Source of the DNA: Dryococelus australis
Lineage: Eukaryota > Arthropoda > Insecta > Phasmatodea > Phasmatidae
Length of the DNA: 64,000 bases
NCBI GenBank assembly: GCA_029891345.1
Contig: CM057009.1
Coordinates: 230,445,178 to 230,509,177 of the forward strand
Direction of reading: 5' to 3'
Below the pieces are notes generated by a model, which was not told the DNA's origin, ran no database searches, and worked only from the letters and a program-made list of their open reading frames with translations. Of this stretch, positions 23,567-34,265 are shown piece after piece (position 1 is the first letter of the stretch; every line of letters starts with the position of its first letter). The translations under genes and the position numbers were made by a program.

Positions 23567-24290
23567 ATGAGTGAAGAGTTGGTTGCTGAGTCTGTAACCA
23601 TGATGCTGCATACTGAGTCTACTGATAAAGATCTGAGAATTAAGATTCTGCCCGCTTGTTCAGCGGTAGCTGAAGAGAGCAATGAGACTTCAAATAAAAA
23701 GGTAGAACAAAAGTTTTTTTTTTGCATGAAGTTCCATCACTCTTTAAAAGCATACTTTTCTGGGCAGGAGAAAAGAAAACAAATAAGCCTAATATCAGAC
23801 AGCGTGAAAAAATTCCAAGTGTTATTACTTCTGCCCAATGGCAAATTGATTTTGAAAAAAAAAGTCATTTAGAAAGATGTACAAAAACTGGCCAGAAATC
23901 AGGCAAGAGAGCTGAAAAATCTCAATAAAATGAAATCCATGTGAGTTAAAAAGGCTTTATTCAGAAAGTATCAGACATCTTCTTCAGACTGTTCAGACAT
24001 AATCTCACTTCACGAAAGTAATTCTAACTTCTCAGACAATATCTTCTGAAGAGGAAGAGCAAGAAAGCAATCGCCTTCACTCACAAGATTTTGTAGTTAT
24101 TAAATGTATGGTAAAAACTCATTCTGGCTATAAGTTGTAAAAGTCAGGCAAAATGAAAAAAAATTGATTTTACGTGGGAATTTTATATAACAGAAATTCA
24201 CAAAGTATGAGCTTCTCAGAGACAGGAGAAGAAGGGCTATTTCAGCCAATAGGATGTAGTCCGAAAACTGTCCAAGCCAGTACAAAGTAG
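23567..24290 (+). pseudogene. C-terminal tail of a pogo/jerky-type DDE transposase
   Basis: A frame from 23567 reads MSEELVAESVTMM, LRIKILPACSAVAEESNET and KKVEQKFFF. A one-base shift in the T-run at 23714 leads to HEVPSLFKSILFWAGEKK, REKIPSVITSAQWQIDFEKK and a Lys/Glu/Ser-rich tail with SSEEEEQESNRLHSQDFVVIK. The HEVPxxFxxxLFWPxxKxK...KIPxVxTSxxWxxyxxxK order is what I know from the C-terminal tails of pogo/jerky-like DDE proteins; the catalytic domain itself is not present. It lies just inside the left inverted repeat, so it could be a second gene of the element or an unrelated fragment. Confidence 0.45.
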
Positions 24291-24585
24291 TTCCATTCAC
24301 TTTAAGGACGTTATTACTTTTTCTGCTGACTTGAGCGATTTAAAAATTTTCTTACTTTATTTTTGCTTCCACAGTTGCTTGATCTACTATCGTTGAACAC
24401 AGTGTAACTAATAAACATTTCCATTTAGCTGTTTTTAATTATTTTTATTTCAGGAAACTGTGGGAAAAATTTTTTTTATTATAATGTTAACTTTAGATAC
24501 CCATGATGTTAACATTAGGCTCATGGAGTAATTTAGATGTTAACTTTAGGTACCAGGGTTGAACTTTGTAAGATAATTTTTATAC

Positions 24586-27500
24586 AAGTTCTTTTATTGA
24601 GAAATTCGCACATGCTAGCACATTTGATGAGAAATACAAAATTTTAAGTTTGGTGCCAAAATGCTGGAGCATTTCTAAAACCAAAGAGGACTTTAAGTGC
24701 AGTGAATATTTAGTAAGAAATGCAAGAACTCTAAAGGGAAAACATAGTGTGCTACCAAATGTTGATATGAAAAAGATTGAAAACTGCTTTAGTAATGAAA
24801 CCGTTAAAGTTGTAGGCGCCAACAGATTTTTACAAGAGTGGTGATGTAAACAGAATCATGCCTGGTTTAAAGGACTATGTAACAGTCAGATCTCCAAGTG
24901 TAGTGAAGACAAACGAACAAAAATATCTAGTACTCTTTAATTTAAATAAATTTTACTAGAAATTCAAAGAAACTCATCCATGTATAACGATAGGGTTTGA
25001 TGCCGTCGAGTGAGACACGAGACGAACAAAGACACTAGTTACTTACTGTAGATGGGCGCCAGCGGTGCTTCCCATACACCGCACTTTGAAACTCAGGGAT
25101 TCTCATGGATGCTGTGTGTTCAGTGTGTCCTCACCCTAGCGTCTTTACAAAGCACTTTGCAATACTAAACATTTATAAAACACTGTAATTCGGATTTTGC
25201 TGGGTTTCGACGCTACAAGAAGGCACATAATTTCACTGAGGGAATTTGCTTTTATTTACCATTAGTAACACATTGTGCCAGAATGATTTTATGATTAACC
25301 TCGGGCGTGAATAGCTAGCTCTGGTGGGTGATTCCACCAGCACGTAACTGAACTTTCACACTCCTAGATGAATGATCTCCTCGTGGTGCCAGAAGACACA
25401 GACTCCACAAGGAAAGAGGTATACAGCCGCTAGGGTGGACTGTAGGGTTTTCCTGGAGACAGGACACGGGGTATGAAAAGATGAATTTACCACATGCGTT
25501 TACTCTCTCTCTAATGCTCGTTTGTCGGGACTCGTCCCTGAACCACGTGTTGTGTGGCGATGGTCAAACACATAGCAGGCTAAGATAAAATAACATTGCC
25601 GTACAAATTACACAAAAAAAAGCACTTAATGAAGGTAGGGCATGACCTGAACAGGCAGAATAAACACGCAGATGCGTGAAAACATTCTTAGGTGGCGTGG
25701 ATTTTGCTGGATAAAGTTTGTAGCGGACCATGTGGTGAAGATGAAGTCGCAATATTTTTTGTGAAAATCAATAAAATTCCATTGGACAAAATAATGGTGG
25801 CGTTCAGAAAATTATTCTCTTTGTGAATTGAGCATAGAAAAGTTTCTAGCTCTCCTGATGGCGGGGAAATCCAATATATGTGAGAGACCATGTTGTCATA
25901 CATACACGCATCAAACATGAAAATTACAAGAACTCTTAATTGAAGCAATACATATTACCCTGAGAAATGATGGCACACAAGAAATTACAAGTATTAGCCC
26001 TCTAAATGCAAGGATGGCGCAGATACACACTTGACAGCAGCTGACCGCGTGGCAATGGGCAATGTGGTCATAACACAATTAAACCTAAGAAAACCCTGAA
26101 AATACATACATAGAATTATCACCCTTAATATTGCTCGCAGCAATTAAGCTGAAGTTACAATTAAAAGCCCTTAACATGGGCGAATGGCACCTGATTCATA
26201 AGTTACATGGCTCGCATGGCCCCTCCGACATATTTCCTCCTTCCCTTGATTTAAGTTTAAAAAGCTACAAGGGCTATAAATTATTAATTTAAGCGGAAGC
26301 ATAATGCTGGGGATGTCTGGCAAAATGTAAGCAAAGCAAAGGTTAACCGGTAAACTAAAGTGAACTATGGAACTCTAACTCAGTTGAAAAATATGAAGAG
26401 CGTACGTGACACCGTCTTACCTCGCCAGCTCTCCTTGAACGACTGCCCAGAAGCAAGCGTCTCACGTACCTACCATGGCTGCCTACGGGTTTCACACAAG
26501 CGGAAGTGCTATGCACACCGAGCAAAATTATTATCTTTAAAATTAAATGGAACACAAGAGATTTGAATACATAATAACAAGAACAATTTAAGTAGTTGAA
26601 TATTGGTGTTAGATAACTGTTCTTTGTAGGCGTTTATGCCAGAATATTAATATCTGTTTCATTGGCGCAGCGCACATTTTGAATTTGAAAGTAACATTGC
26701 ACAACATTTTAAGAAAAGACATTTTTACACTTTTATAACACTTTTGACTTGAAAATAAGAATACATGGCACTGAAATTTATCTATCCTGTTTTGGGAAAG
26801 TTCGTAGTTGTGACCTCTGTGTGCACGTGCTTACCCACGTGTCATGTGAGCTGTGAGCACCGTCATGGTCTGACTGCCGCTGGCTCTTAGCAGGCATCAG
26901 GTTTTCAAAGTTTATTTCATTAAGGCTCAAGTGTTGCATGCTAACTGGTGCCAGTGGCACATGCTCTGTATGTGTGTTCCTACCGCAACAAAATGTGAAA
27001 TTAATATTGACAGCTACAGTGAGTAAAATGTCATACAAAGATTTAATGAAAATTATTGTTTGTGATGATCCAAAAGAAAGTTGTATGCCTTACACAATAT
27101 CATGAATGTTCTGGGGTTGATGTACTGGATGGAATCATTTTGTGAGGAAGATGAGCTACTGAGTGAAATAAAGTGCAAACAGTGGTTCTCAGCTGACTGC
27201 TGAGGGTGTGCCACCTTATTGAAGAATATTGAAGAGTTTTTGATTGATCTAAAGGAAAAGTTGATAAAATTAAAAACCCATCACTTTATTGCAAAACATC
27301 AGTCTGAATCTCAAAAATACAAAAAAAAAAAAAAGAAGGATAATATTTCTGCTGAGTGCATAATTTGGAGAGATTGCTCAGAAAACTATACTTTCATGAT
27401 TCAAGATGAAGTATAGGTATTTCATTGGGTTAAAGCAAAAGCCACATTACACCCATTTATTGTATATTACAAAGAATGTTATTCCACAAAGTGTGAAATC

Positions 27501-28250
27501 TTTTGTGTTGTCAGCAACTATTTGACACACAACACTGTAACTGTTCACACCTTTCAGAAAGTTCTGCTTCAACATTTGAATGACAGATTTTCCAACTGGA
27601 CAAAAATGTATTATTTTAGTGATGGTTCATCTTCTCAATACAAAAAAAAATTTTGTTGACATGGCTAAGCACAAGATGAATTCGGTCTGTGCTGAATTGC
27701 AATTTTTTTCCACATCACATGGCAAAAGTCCATGTGATGTTGCCAGAGGTACAGGTAAACATCTTGTGACAAAGGCTAGTTTACAAAGAACCACTGAAAA
27801 TCACATTGTATCACCACAGGAAATGATCAAATTTTGTTCAAGCAAAATTTCTGGAATAACATTTTTCTTTCTTCCATCAGAAGATGTTTTTTGTGAAGAG
27901 AAGTTATTGAAAGACAATTTCAAGAATCTGAAACCATTCCCAATACAAGACAGTATCATGGTTTTGTTCTTGCTGTCTACCAATATACTTATCACAGAAT
28001 TATTTCGTGGTACTCATCGTCAAACCACAACAAGCTGTTTTGCCGGACCTGAACGATTCTGTGTGTTTTATTTACGACAGTGACTGGTGGATTGGAATTA
28101 TTACAGGCAAAGAAATTATGGAAGTAGAAGAAGAGTACAAGGTCATATTTTTTTCATCCTAAAGGCCTAAGCACTCTTTTCAAACTTACAAAGGAATTGG
28201 TATGGGTGAAACAAGTGAATGTTTTAAGAATGTTATCACTATTTAAGGTA
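24586..28250 (+). pseudogene. Uncharacterised transposon-associated gene, copy 2 (split by solo LTR)
   Basis: 5' part (24586-24997): FDEKYKILSLVPKCWSISK, FKCSEYLVRNARTLKGK, DVNRIMPGLKDYVTV, YLVLFNLNKFY, FKETHPCITIG. The solo LTR interrupts after the codons for IGF. The 3' part (26900-28250) resumes FSKFISLRLKCCMLTGASGT, CSVCVFLPQQNVKLILTATV, then FLIDLKEKLIKLKTHHFIAKHQS (27238), IIWRDCSENYTFMIQDEV, ATLHPFIVYYKECY, VSNYLTHNTVTVHTFQKVL, MYYFSDGSSSQYK (27610), FFSTSHGKSPCD (27706), ASLQRTT, MIKFCSSKISGITFFFLPSED, and CVYDSDWWIG-like codons near 28070. Copy 1 shows the same order. The acidic residues in CSENY and YFSDG and the Gly/Asp in HGKSPCD could form an active site; this is inference. Copy length would be roughly 600 codons. 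Several stops and one-base shifts break it. Confidence 0.65.
24998..26899 (-). mobile_element. Solo LTR, copy B, 1.9 kb
   Basis: On its own (minus) strand the insert begins TGATGCCTGCTAAGAGCC and ends CTCGACGGCATCA, a TG...CA element with a perfect 7-bp terminal inverted repeat. It is flanked by GGTT at 24994-24997 and 26900-26903, a 4-bp target duplication. Removing the insert and one GGTT restores the codons IGFSKF of the interrupted gene. No gag or pol is present and I see no coding domain. A poly(A)-signal word AATAAA (25252-25257, minus) lies about 250 bases before the end, where an R/U5 region would be. Copy A at 4173-5643 is the same sequence in the opposite orientation, lacking the last part. 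Confidence 0.8.
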
Positions 28251-28594
28251 GTAACTTACAATGGAAGAACACACAACATAAGCAACAAACTGAGTGAAAT
28301 GTTATAAGTAATTTTCATTTAGAGAATGGCACATATTACACAATAACACTGCTGCATAAACATGGAGTCTGTAAATTTGTAAATATTAGTATAAGTGTAC
28401 AAACAGCAACTGTACATTAGAGTGAAAATTAATTGTGAATGTACAAAAAGAAGGCTAAAATATAGATACAGCAGTAAAATTTAATTGACTGGTAGGTACC
28501 ACATCTAGAATAAATTAGCTTGCGCAGTGATTAGGTATTTATTATGCATAAAGATATTTTTGATGTTTTGAGGTTACTTGCTAACGTAAAGGAA

Positions 28595-29310
28595 ACTTAG
28601 GAGGGCTGATTTAGAAGTCATAGCAACTATTGTTTATCTCCTAAAAATGATTCAACACAGGAAATATAGTGTGTACAGTTGAAAGTGTACGATAAGTATG
28701 TTTTAAAGGTGCAACCACATTGGGTATGGATGCAGGAATGTCCGGCAAGGAACAAAGATAAACATGGCTGTTGAAATCACAGTTTAATTGACATGTTCTC
28801 GTACAAATTATATACATTCATTTGAATGGTTATGTATTGTACGTATATAATCTGTTTAATGCCCATCAAAGTAGTCTCCGAGGCTGTCCACTGTTCATTG
28901 CCAGCGATGAGGCAGATATCTTCACAGCATTTCAACGAGAGGTGGCACACATTGTCGGATCTCGTGTAGCCAATTATATTTCTCGTCTGTCTCATCGCTG
29001 GCAACGCACCATGGACAAGGTTAGAGATCACTTTGAGGGAAGTTAAACAGCTTGTACATGTAAAATACGTACCTGTTAAAATGAAAGTGTACAGGATGTA
29101 CTAGAATAAATAAATAAAAATGTGATTTCAAGCAGGCAACTTTTTGTCTCTGTTCCTTGCCAGTCATTCCTGCATCATCAGTACCCCATTTGGTGTCCCT
29201 ATTCAAACGTAACTTGTTGTACACTGTCACCTGTGTATAGTACATTTCCTGTGTTTCATCGTTTTTAGGAGCTAAACAATAGTTGCCATAAATTCTGAAT
29301 TAGACCTTGT
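28595..29310. repeat. Foldback (long palindrome) with mariner-like gene end in each arm
   Basis: The left arm (about 28595-28915) aligns to the reverse complement of the right arm (about 28985-29310). Anchors: GGCAACTATTGTTTA/CTCCTAAAAA, ACACAGGAAAT, GATGCAGGAATG, GGCAAGGAACA, GCTTGAAATCACA, TGTTTAA and TTGCCAGCGATGAG. Each arm, read toward its outer end, encodes a similar protein end: HRWQRTMDKVRDHFEGS-stop in the right arm, and HRWQ-TVDSLGDYFDGH-stop in the left. This RW...DYFxG-stop ending resembles mariner transposases, so the palindrome may be two mariner 3' ends joined in inverted orientation. The spacer is about 70 bases. Confidence 0.65.
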
Positions 29311-30014
29311 ATATATTGGTACACACTTCAACTAAAGCAAAGGTAATTCACATTTGCATTCGGTTGACACATTTTAATGTATCACATTCATAATGAAGTG
29401 GGATTATATAATGCACAATAGATTAAATTAAATAATCTACTTTTTTATCAAAGGTCTGTGTACTCAACAGGGGTTCAAATAACAAAATGGGACAGTTTAT
29501 GCCCTATAGCTATTAATCAAGAGTATCTTTCATAAAAATATTAAATTTTTTTTCCCTCCACATAACTTATTTTGGCTTTGAAAACAGCATATTTTAAATT
29601 TTCTCCCATGTTGGAGTCTATTTTTTTCTATGAAGGAAGTATTTCAACCCAGATAACATTGATGTTGCACACTGTTCTACATGTAGACACTAAGCACACA
29701 AACGATTAGATCTCTAAATGGAACTTTGGTGAAGCATGCTGGGGTATAAAATGGGGTAAAAGAGATATCTAAATGACGAAAGCAGATGGCCACCATTTTG
29801 AAAATATAAAATTAAATTTTTAAATATAAATATACAGTGTAATAGTATTTTTGTAAGCTTTCAAATAACACTAAAAACTTCACAATAGGCGACTTATTCA
29901 AAAAGGGACGGCTAGTTTTGTAAACCTCCTAAATCTGTGAAATTTGCTTGCAGTGTGTATGAAAAATGGTGCTTGTGTTCACTTATTGTAGGTAAAAATA
30001 TAATTTTTTTTTTC

Positions 30015-30110
30015 TTTCACCTTGATGATAGTGTAACATAGGAACAAAGTTTTATCAAAATCAAAAATGGTGCAGCTTCAGCCCCTTGATAATTTCAAAT
30101 GGAATGACCC
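30015..30110 (-). repeat. Right terminal inverted repeat
   Basis: It is the reverse complement partner of 23386-23481. It ends TGGAATGACCC at 30100-30110. The subterminal region (29520-30000) is AT-rich, non-coding and not repeated on the left side. Confidence 0.65.
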
Positions 30111-30469
30111 AAAATTAATGTTTCTAACTTAAGCTGTGTTTACCCAAGGAGAGTTCAGAGGGAGAGTTATTTTCACGTGTCTGCAAATAAATGTAGAAAG
30201 TGTTTAGACACTGATGGAAGTTAGCGTCTTTCAACTTGCAAATGGGCGCTCACTAGACCTGAAAAACTCTAAAACCTAATGCAACTCTCAGGACTGTTTA
30301 CATAAAAAAAATTTGAAAGTGAGTAAAGGTATAGATGAAATCCATTCAGAAAAGATCAAAGGGCATTACGTCTGTGTCGGAAATACTAAGATTTATTTCA
30401 GCAGCTGAAGTGAATTAAATTACCCTGAAATATGAAAGTTGAGAAAACAGAGCGGAATGTAGGGAAAAA

Positions 30470-30700
30470 CCTGGGATCTCATATTGGAACACTTATAGAA
30501 CATATAGTTGCCTCGTGAAGGAGTTATGTATGGCAGATTAATTTCAGTTAGTAAATTTGCTCAGGATGTAATCATCAGAGTTTGAAGAAATAGTAGCTCT
30601 GATTGGACCAGTGCTTAGCAGAGAAGATACAACCATGAGGAGCGTCATTAGCATACAAGAAGAATAGTTCATTTTATGCTTCCCAACAACAGGTGTGTAC
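30470..30700 (+). pseudogene. PIF/Harbinger transposase, N-terminal part
   Basis: Reading frames around 30485-30690 give YRTYSCLVKELCMADEF, LVNLLRMSSSEFEEIVALIGP and REDTTMRSVISIQEE, followed after a stop by a degenerate FPTTG. HARBI1-like nucleases begin with the same blocks: xYNxLVKELRxEDxxxFxNxLRM, FxExLxxVGPxIxxxDTxxR and LAxTLRFLATG. The catalytic half lies 2.4 kb downstream at 33130. The transposase excises Harbinger elements with a partner Myb-like protein; I did not find a partner here. Confidence 0.7.
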
Positions 30701-31985
30701 TTAGTCTCTGTAAGCCTTTATTTAGGCCTCACAGATTGTATATAGTAATATTATATCATAAAATGTACTGATTTGTTTCCAGGTGATTAATACACCAGTT
30801 TAAGTTATCTTTTCCGGATATCCAAGTGCATAATTAATGGTATAGGTAGTACCTGAAGTGTGCAAAGCTATATCAAATGGAATGGTGAAAACTGGGATAC
30901 TGAAGGTAGGTGCAACAAGCTGTATATGTTAAATTAGAGTTCTTATATGAGCTCTTTGGTTTTATTAATAATTTATACTTCTAAACATATTTATCGTGGT
31001 TGCTTAGACCATGTCCAAATTCTCTCCAAATATACACATGTCTGTACGCTGTATAGAATTCCAGTTGGAAAAGTTTGTAAGCATTTAAGAAGTGAGATTC
31101 ATTTTGTAAGGAAACAGTTTGGTGAATTTATTGAGTACATAATTAAGAATAGTGTAGCTAATTATTTGATATTCTGAGGGTATTTATTGGCATCCATATT
31201 TAATAAATGATAAACACTGCAAAATTCTAACTGTTTTAATAGTTACTTGTTTAGTCCATAACTATGAAAGTTCGGCTAGGAATCAAACCATGTTCGTGCC
31301 TCTATGCAGCAAAATTATTTTGTTTTCTCGTAGTTTATGCTAGTGACACTAGACAAGTGTAGTGTGAGTAGGTGATGACCCATCTCAACAAGTACACGAG
31401 GCAAGTAAGCATATTTATATAAACAAGTATAGGTATACTGACAGTTCGAATACTGCCTTAAAGTGACTCATAGTTAAGAATGATCATATTTACACATGTG
31501 GTAATGAAGGTTGTTGGGATATATGTTCACCGCAATAACACATTATGAGAGAAATGAACATGTTGATCCTCAAAATGAATATATTGACAGCACCGAAAGA
31601 TCAGGAAACAAAACTTATAAAGCAGAATGTACAGATATTGTACTGTCAGCATTTGTTACATCCATTAGTGTATGCATAATAGTGTTCTTGGCATGCAACA
31701 GTGGTCCTGGATTGCATAATGCACACAGTTTGGTCATTAAAAATTCTCCTAATTTCTTTATGCCGTCAGCAGGTGACTGCATGACTTTGGTGGCTGTTGT
31801 CAAGAGACCATTATATATATATATTTTTTTGTTATTGCAAAATGAACTTGCAGAGCATAAAGAAGGAAAAAACTTTGAAGTTTCAGATTAGCTGTTGCTT
31901 GTATGTTCTCCAGCTTTACATCCCTCATCAATCTTAAAGAGCATGATTATTGCACGCAAAAACTCAACTTTGTAGAGTATTAAAA

Positions 31986-32225
31986 GTTGTGATGATGCTG
32001 TAGCTAGCATGCTTGCCTCCCACCATTGTGAACTGGGTTCAATTCCCGGTGGCGTCGCTCTCGGATTTTTGCATGTGGGAATTGTGCTGGACGATGCTGC
32101 TGGTTGGCTGGTTTTCTCAGAGATCTCCCAGGGCCCTTGCATTCTGGCACTCCTTCATACTCACCTCGTTTCACCCTCATGAGCTCTCAACACCCCTATG
32201 TTAAAAGCTACGCAAACCTCATTAC
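31986..32225 (+). mobile_element. tRNA-derived SINE, family 1, copy 1
   Basis: The head has a tRNA-like promoter: an A-box-like TAGCTAGCATGCTTGCC and the B box GGGTTCAATTCCCGGTGG (32035-32052). The body GTCGCTCTCGGATTTTTGCATGTGG continues for about 170 bases. A second copy at 45945-46185 shares CTCCCACCAT, the B-box region CCCGGTGG and TTTGCATGTGG. It lies between the two halves of the Harbinger gene. RNA polymerase III would transcribe it, and a LINE would be needed for copying. Confidence 0.75.
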
Positions 32226-32288
32226 TTTGTAGAGCATTTTGTACTGTATTGCAAAACTGTATATTTAATTACAAGGTACATGCTACTA

Positions 32289-32526
32289 TAAGCTGTTCAT
32301 GGTAAAGTGAGCACTTTTTAAGGCCCTTCCAAAATGCATTAACCCCTAATAAATATATTTTATTGCAGTCTCACACATTAACTTTTGAGTGTGATGAAAT
32401 GTATACACTGTGTTTATAAGTTATATTGCAATGTTCACATTAAAAAGTGGCAGAAAGATAGAAACTAATTGAAAGGAAAAATTTTGCAGGGCCTTAAAAA
32501 GTGCTCACTTTACCTTGAATAGCCTA
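32289..32526. mobile_element. 238-bp MITE with ~46-bp inverted repeats and TA duplication
   Basis: The left end TAAGCTGTTCATGGTAAAGT... (32289) and the reverse complement of the right end TAGGCTATTCAAGGTAAAGT... (32526) are nearly identical for about 46 bases. The shared inner block includes GTAAAGTGAGCACTTTTTAA. Both sides are flanked by TA (32287-32288 and 32527-32528), as in Tc1/mariner-type elements. The 140-base centre is non-coding, so it depended on a transposase made elsewhere. Confidence 0.8.
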
Positions 32527-33129
32527 TAACACTAAACTATTGCCGTGCTTAAATTGTGATCAAAAACAATTTTGCCAACCTGTATTCTATAAAGTCGGTG
32601 GTATCGCTTGAACAATTCCGTGTTTTATTTTTAAATAGCTAAAATATTAAGTGCTTACATATACTGAATAATTTATTTGTATGTTATTAATTTGCATATG
32701 CTTCCAATGATGATGTTTTGATGTTGGAATAACAACAATCTACTGAAAGACACAACAGTAATATTAGACATTATGGGGCAACTTTTAACATTCATGTTTG
32801 ATGTTGTTTTTATTGTCATGTTTATGCAATTGCCTTACCATGAAGTGTCCATAGATGAGTTAATTTCAAGAGCCATTACAATCCAAGCATTAATTTTTCA
32901 ACTGAATTTTCAATTACGAAGTTAAAATTTGTATTTCATGCATTGTCACATTTCTTTGGATTTTAAGTACCTATATGCCTTTATTTTAAATGCCTATAAT
33001 TTATTAAAATCAGAAGAATATGCTTCATTCTGTGCAACACTGATGGTAATGATGTTTCTTAATTTTGTGTTACCTGCTGCTTTCCCAACCAGTGTAAGTA
33101 AAACAGATTTTCCATTATTTTTTTTATAG

Positions 33130-33740
33130 GCTCCAGATCCTGTTCATGAACGGCAGTACATCTCTGATATATTTGCAAAGATGTGGAATTTTTCTCTACA
33201 TGCTGGTTCCATAGATGGAAAGAATATAACCTTTCAACCTCCATCTAATAGGGACAGCTAATTCTTCAGTTGCAAATCATACCACAGTATTGTCTTAATG
33301 ACAATTGTCAATGCTGAATATTCCTTTCTTGTTGTCAACATCAGCTGCAATGTTGAATGGAAGTGTCTTTGCAACCTCTGGACTACCACAATACCTTGAA
33401 CATCAGCTGTGCAAAATGATCCCTTCAGATTCATTACCTGGTCAAGAGATAGTGCTACATCTTTTTGTAGTATTCTAGTAGGGGATGAACCATTTCTGCT
33501 GCTTCCATATATAATAAAAGAGTACGTTAGGAATACAGATGACTAGGACAAATTACACAGAGTACTATTAAGACTTATGCAAGCTTAAAAAATTCTGGAA
33601 AATATGTTTGGAGTTATATCTGAAAACTTAAGATTATTAAGGAAATACATTTTTTTGAAGCCAGACCAAGTATATTCCATTGTGATGGTTGTATGTTGCC
33701 TGCAAAACTATCTAATGTCAAAAAATCCACCAGACTTTCA
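33130..33740 (+). pseudogene. PIF/Harbinger transposase, catalytic part
   Basis: Frames read APDPVHERQYISDIFAKMWNF then LHAGSIDGKNITFQPPSNRDS, matching the Harbinger DDE_4 block (C)xGAIDGKHIxIxxPxxSGS with its first catalytic Asp. After a stop comes FFSCKSYHSIVLMTIVNAEY, as in YKxxHSIVLMAVxDAxY. SLPGQE and VGDE-like codons (GDEPFLLLPY, near 33483) mark the second Asp, and ILENMFGVISENLRLLRKYI stands for the helix with the catalytic Glu (VIENAFGILxxRFRxxxRPI). It ends with YSIVMVVCCLQNYL, equivalent to xxVxACxxLHNxL. At least four stops. It belongs with the fragment at 30470-30700. Confidence 0.78.
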
Positions 33741-34011
33741 GATAACATGTTCACATAATATAATGCACTGAGGAAATTGAACTTGGCCCATGTAGAGCAG
33801 AGGGAATGCCAGGTTGTAGTATGCTGTCTCATGATAGTGGAAGAATGTATAATCATTCTTGCAATGTGAAAAAGGTATGCAAAGAGTAAAGAAGCTATTT
33901 TGTCTTGCCAGCTGGCAGTATTCACCCATGTAGTGCTGAAAATAATGTTAAAATTCTGTATTACTTCTTCTGCACATATTTAAGATGATGAGTGAATAGA
34001 ATACAGCAGTA

Positions 34012-34265
34012 TTCAGTGCAATAATAGGACCAATCTCACTGGACTAGCATTAGAGAGGGACCCGTGTTCGATTTCTGGTGTGGCCATCCTGATTTAAGTT
34101 TTTTTCCATGGTTTCCTGAAATCACTCCAGGGATGGGTCATGGCCTATTCTTTCCCATTTCTTCTCCAATCCTTCTGCTCTGAGCAACTTGCTCCATCTC
34201 TTATGACCTTGCTGTCAATGAGAAAGTTAGACCAACTAACTACCTATCTACGTACTACCTACTAT
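34012..34265 (+). mobile_element. tRNA-derived SINE, family 2
   Basis: The sequence starts with a tRNA-like part whose B box is GTGTTCGATTTCTGG (34072-34086). A body with ATGGTTTCCTGAAATCACTCCAGG follows, and it ends in CAACTAACTACCTATCTACG, a CTAC-rich simple tail typical for SINEs of insects. It differs from SINE family 1 beyond the promoter. There is no second copy in the window, so the ends are estimates. Confidence 0.6.

Larger units (their letters stand above)
23386..30110 (+). mobile_element. Putative DNA transposon bounded by ~95-bp inverted repeats
   Basis: The left end starts GGGTCATGCCATATGAAAA at 23386. The right end, reverse complemented from 30110, starts GGGTCATTCCATTTGAAAT. 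Similarity continues for about 95 bases with shared blocks GAAGCTGCACCATTTTTGAT and TTTGTTACxCTATC. Inside lie the remains of a pogo-like protein, copy 2 of the unnamed gene, a solo LTR inserted in that gene, and a foldback element. Both termini face outward as for a cut-and-paste transposon. I see no clear target duplication (flanks ATGAAA and AAAATT). Without the two later insertions the element would be about 4.1 kb. Whether everything between the repeats moved as one unit is inferred. Confidence 0.5.

Noticed and set aside
31511..31891. 126-residue open frame with a hydrophobic segment
   Set aside because: No motif is recognisable, it has a biased composition over a TATATA run, and it lies between inserted repeats. 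Probably a chance frame.
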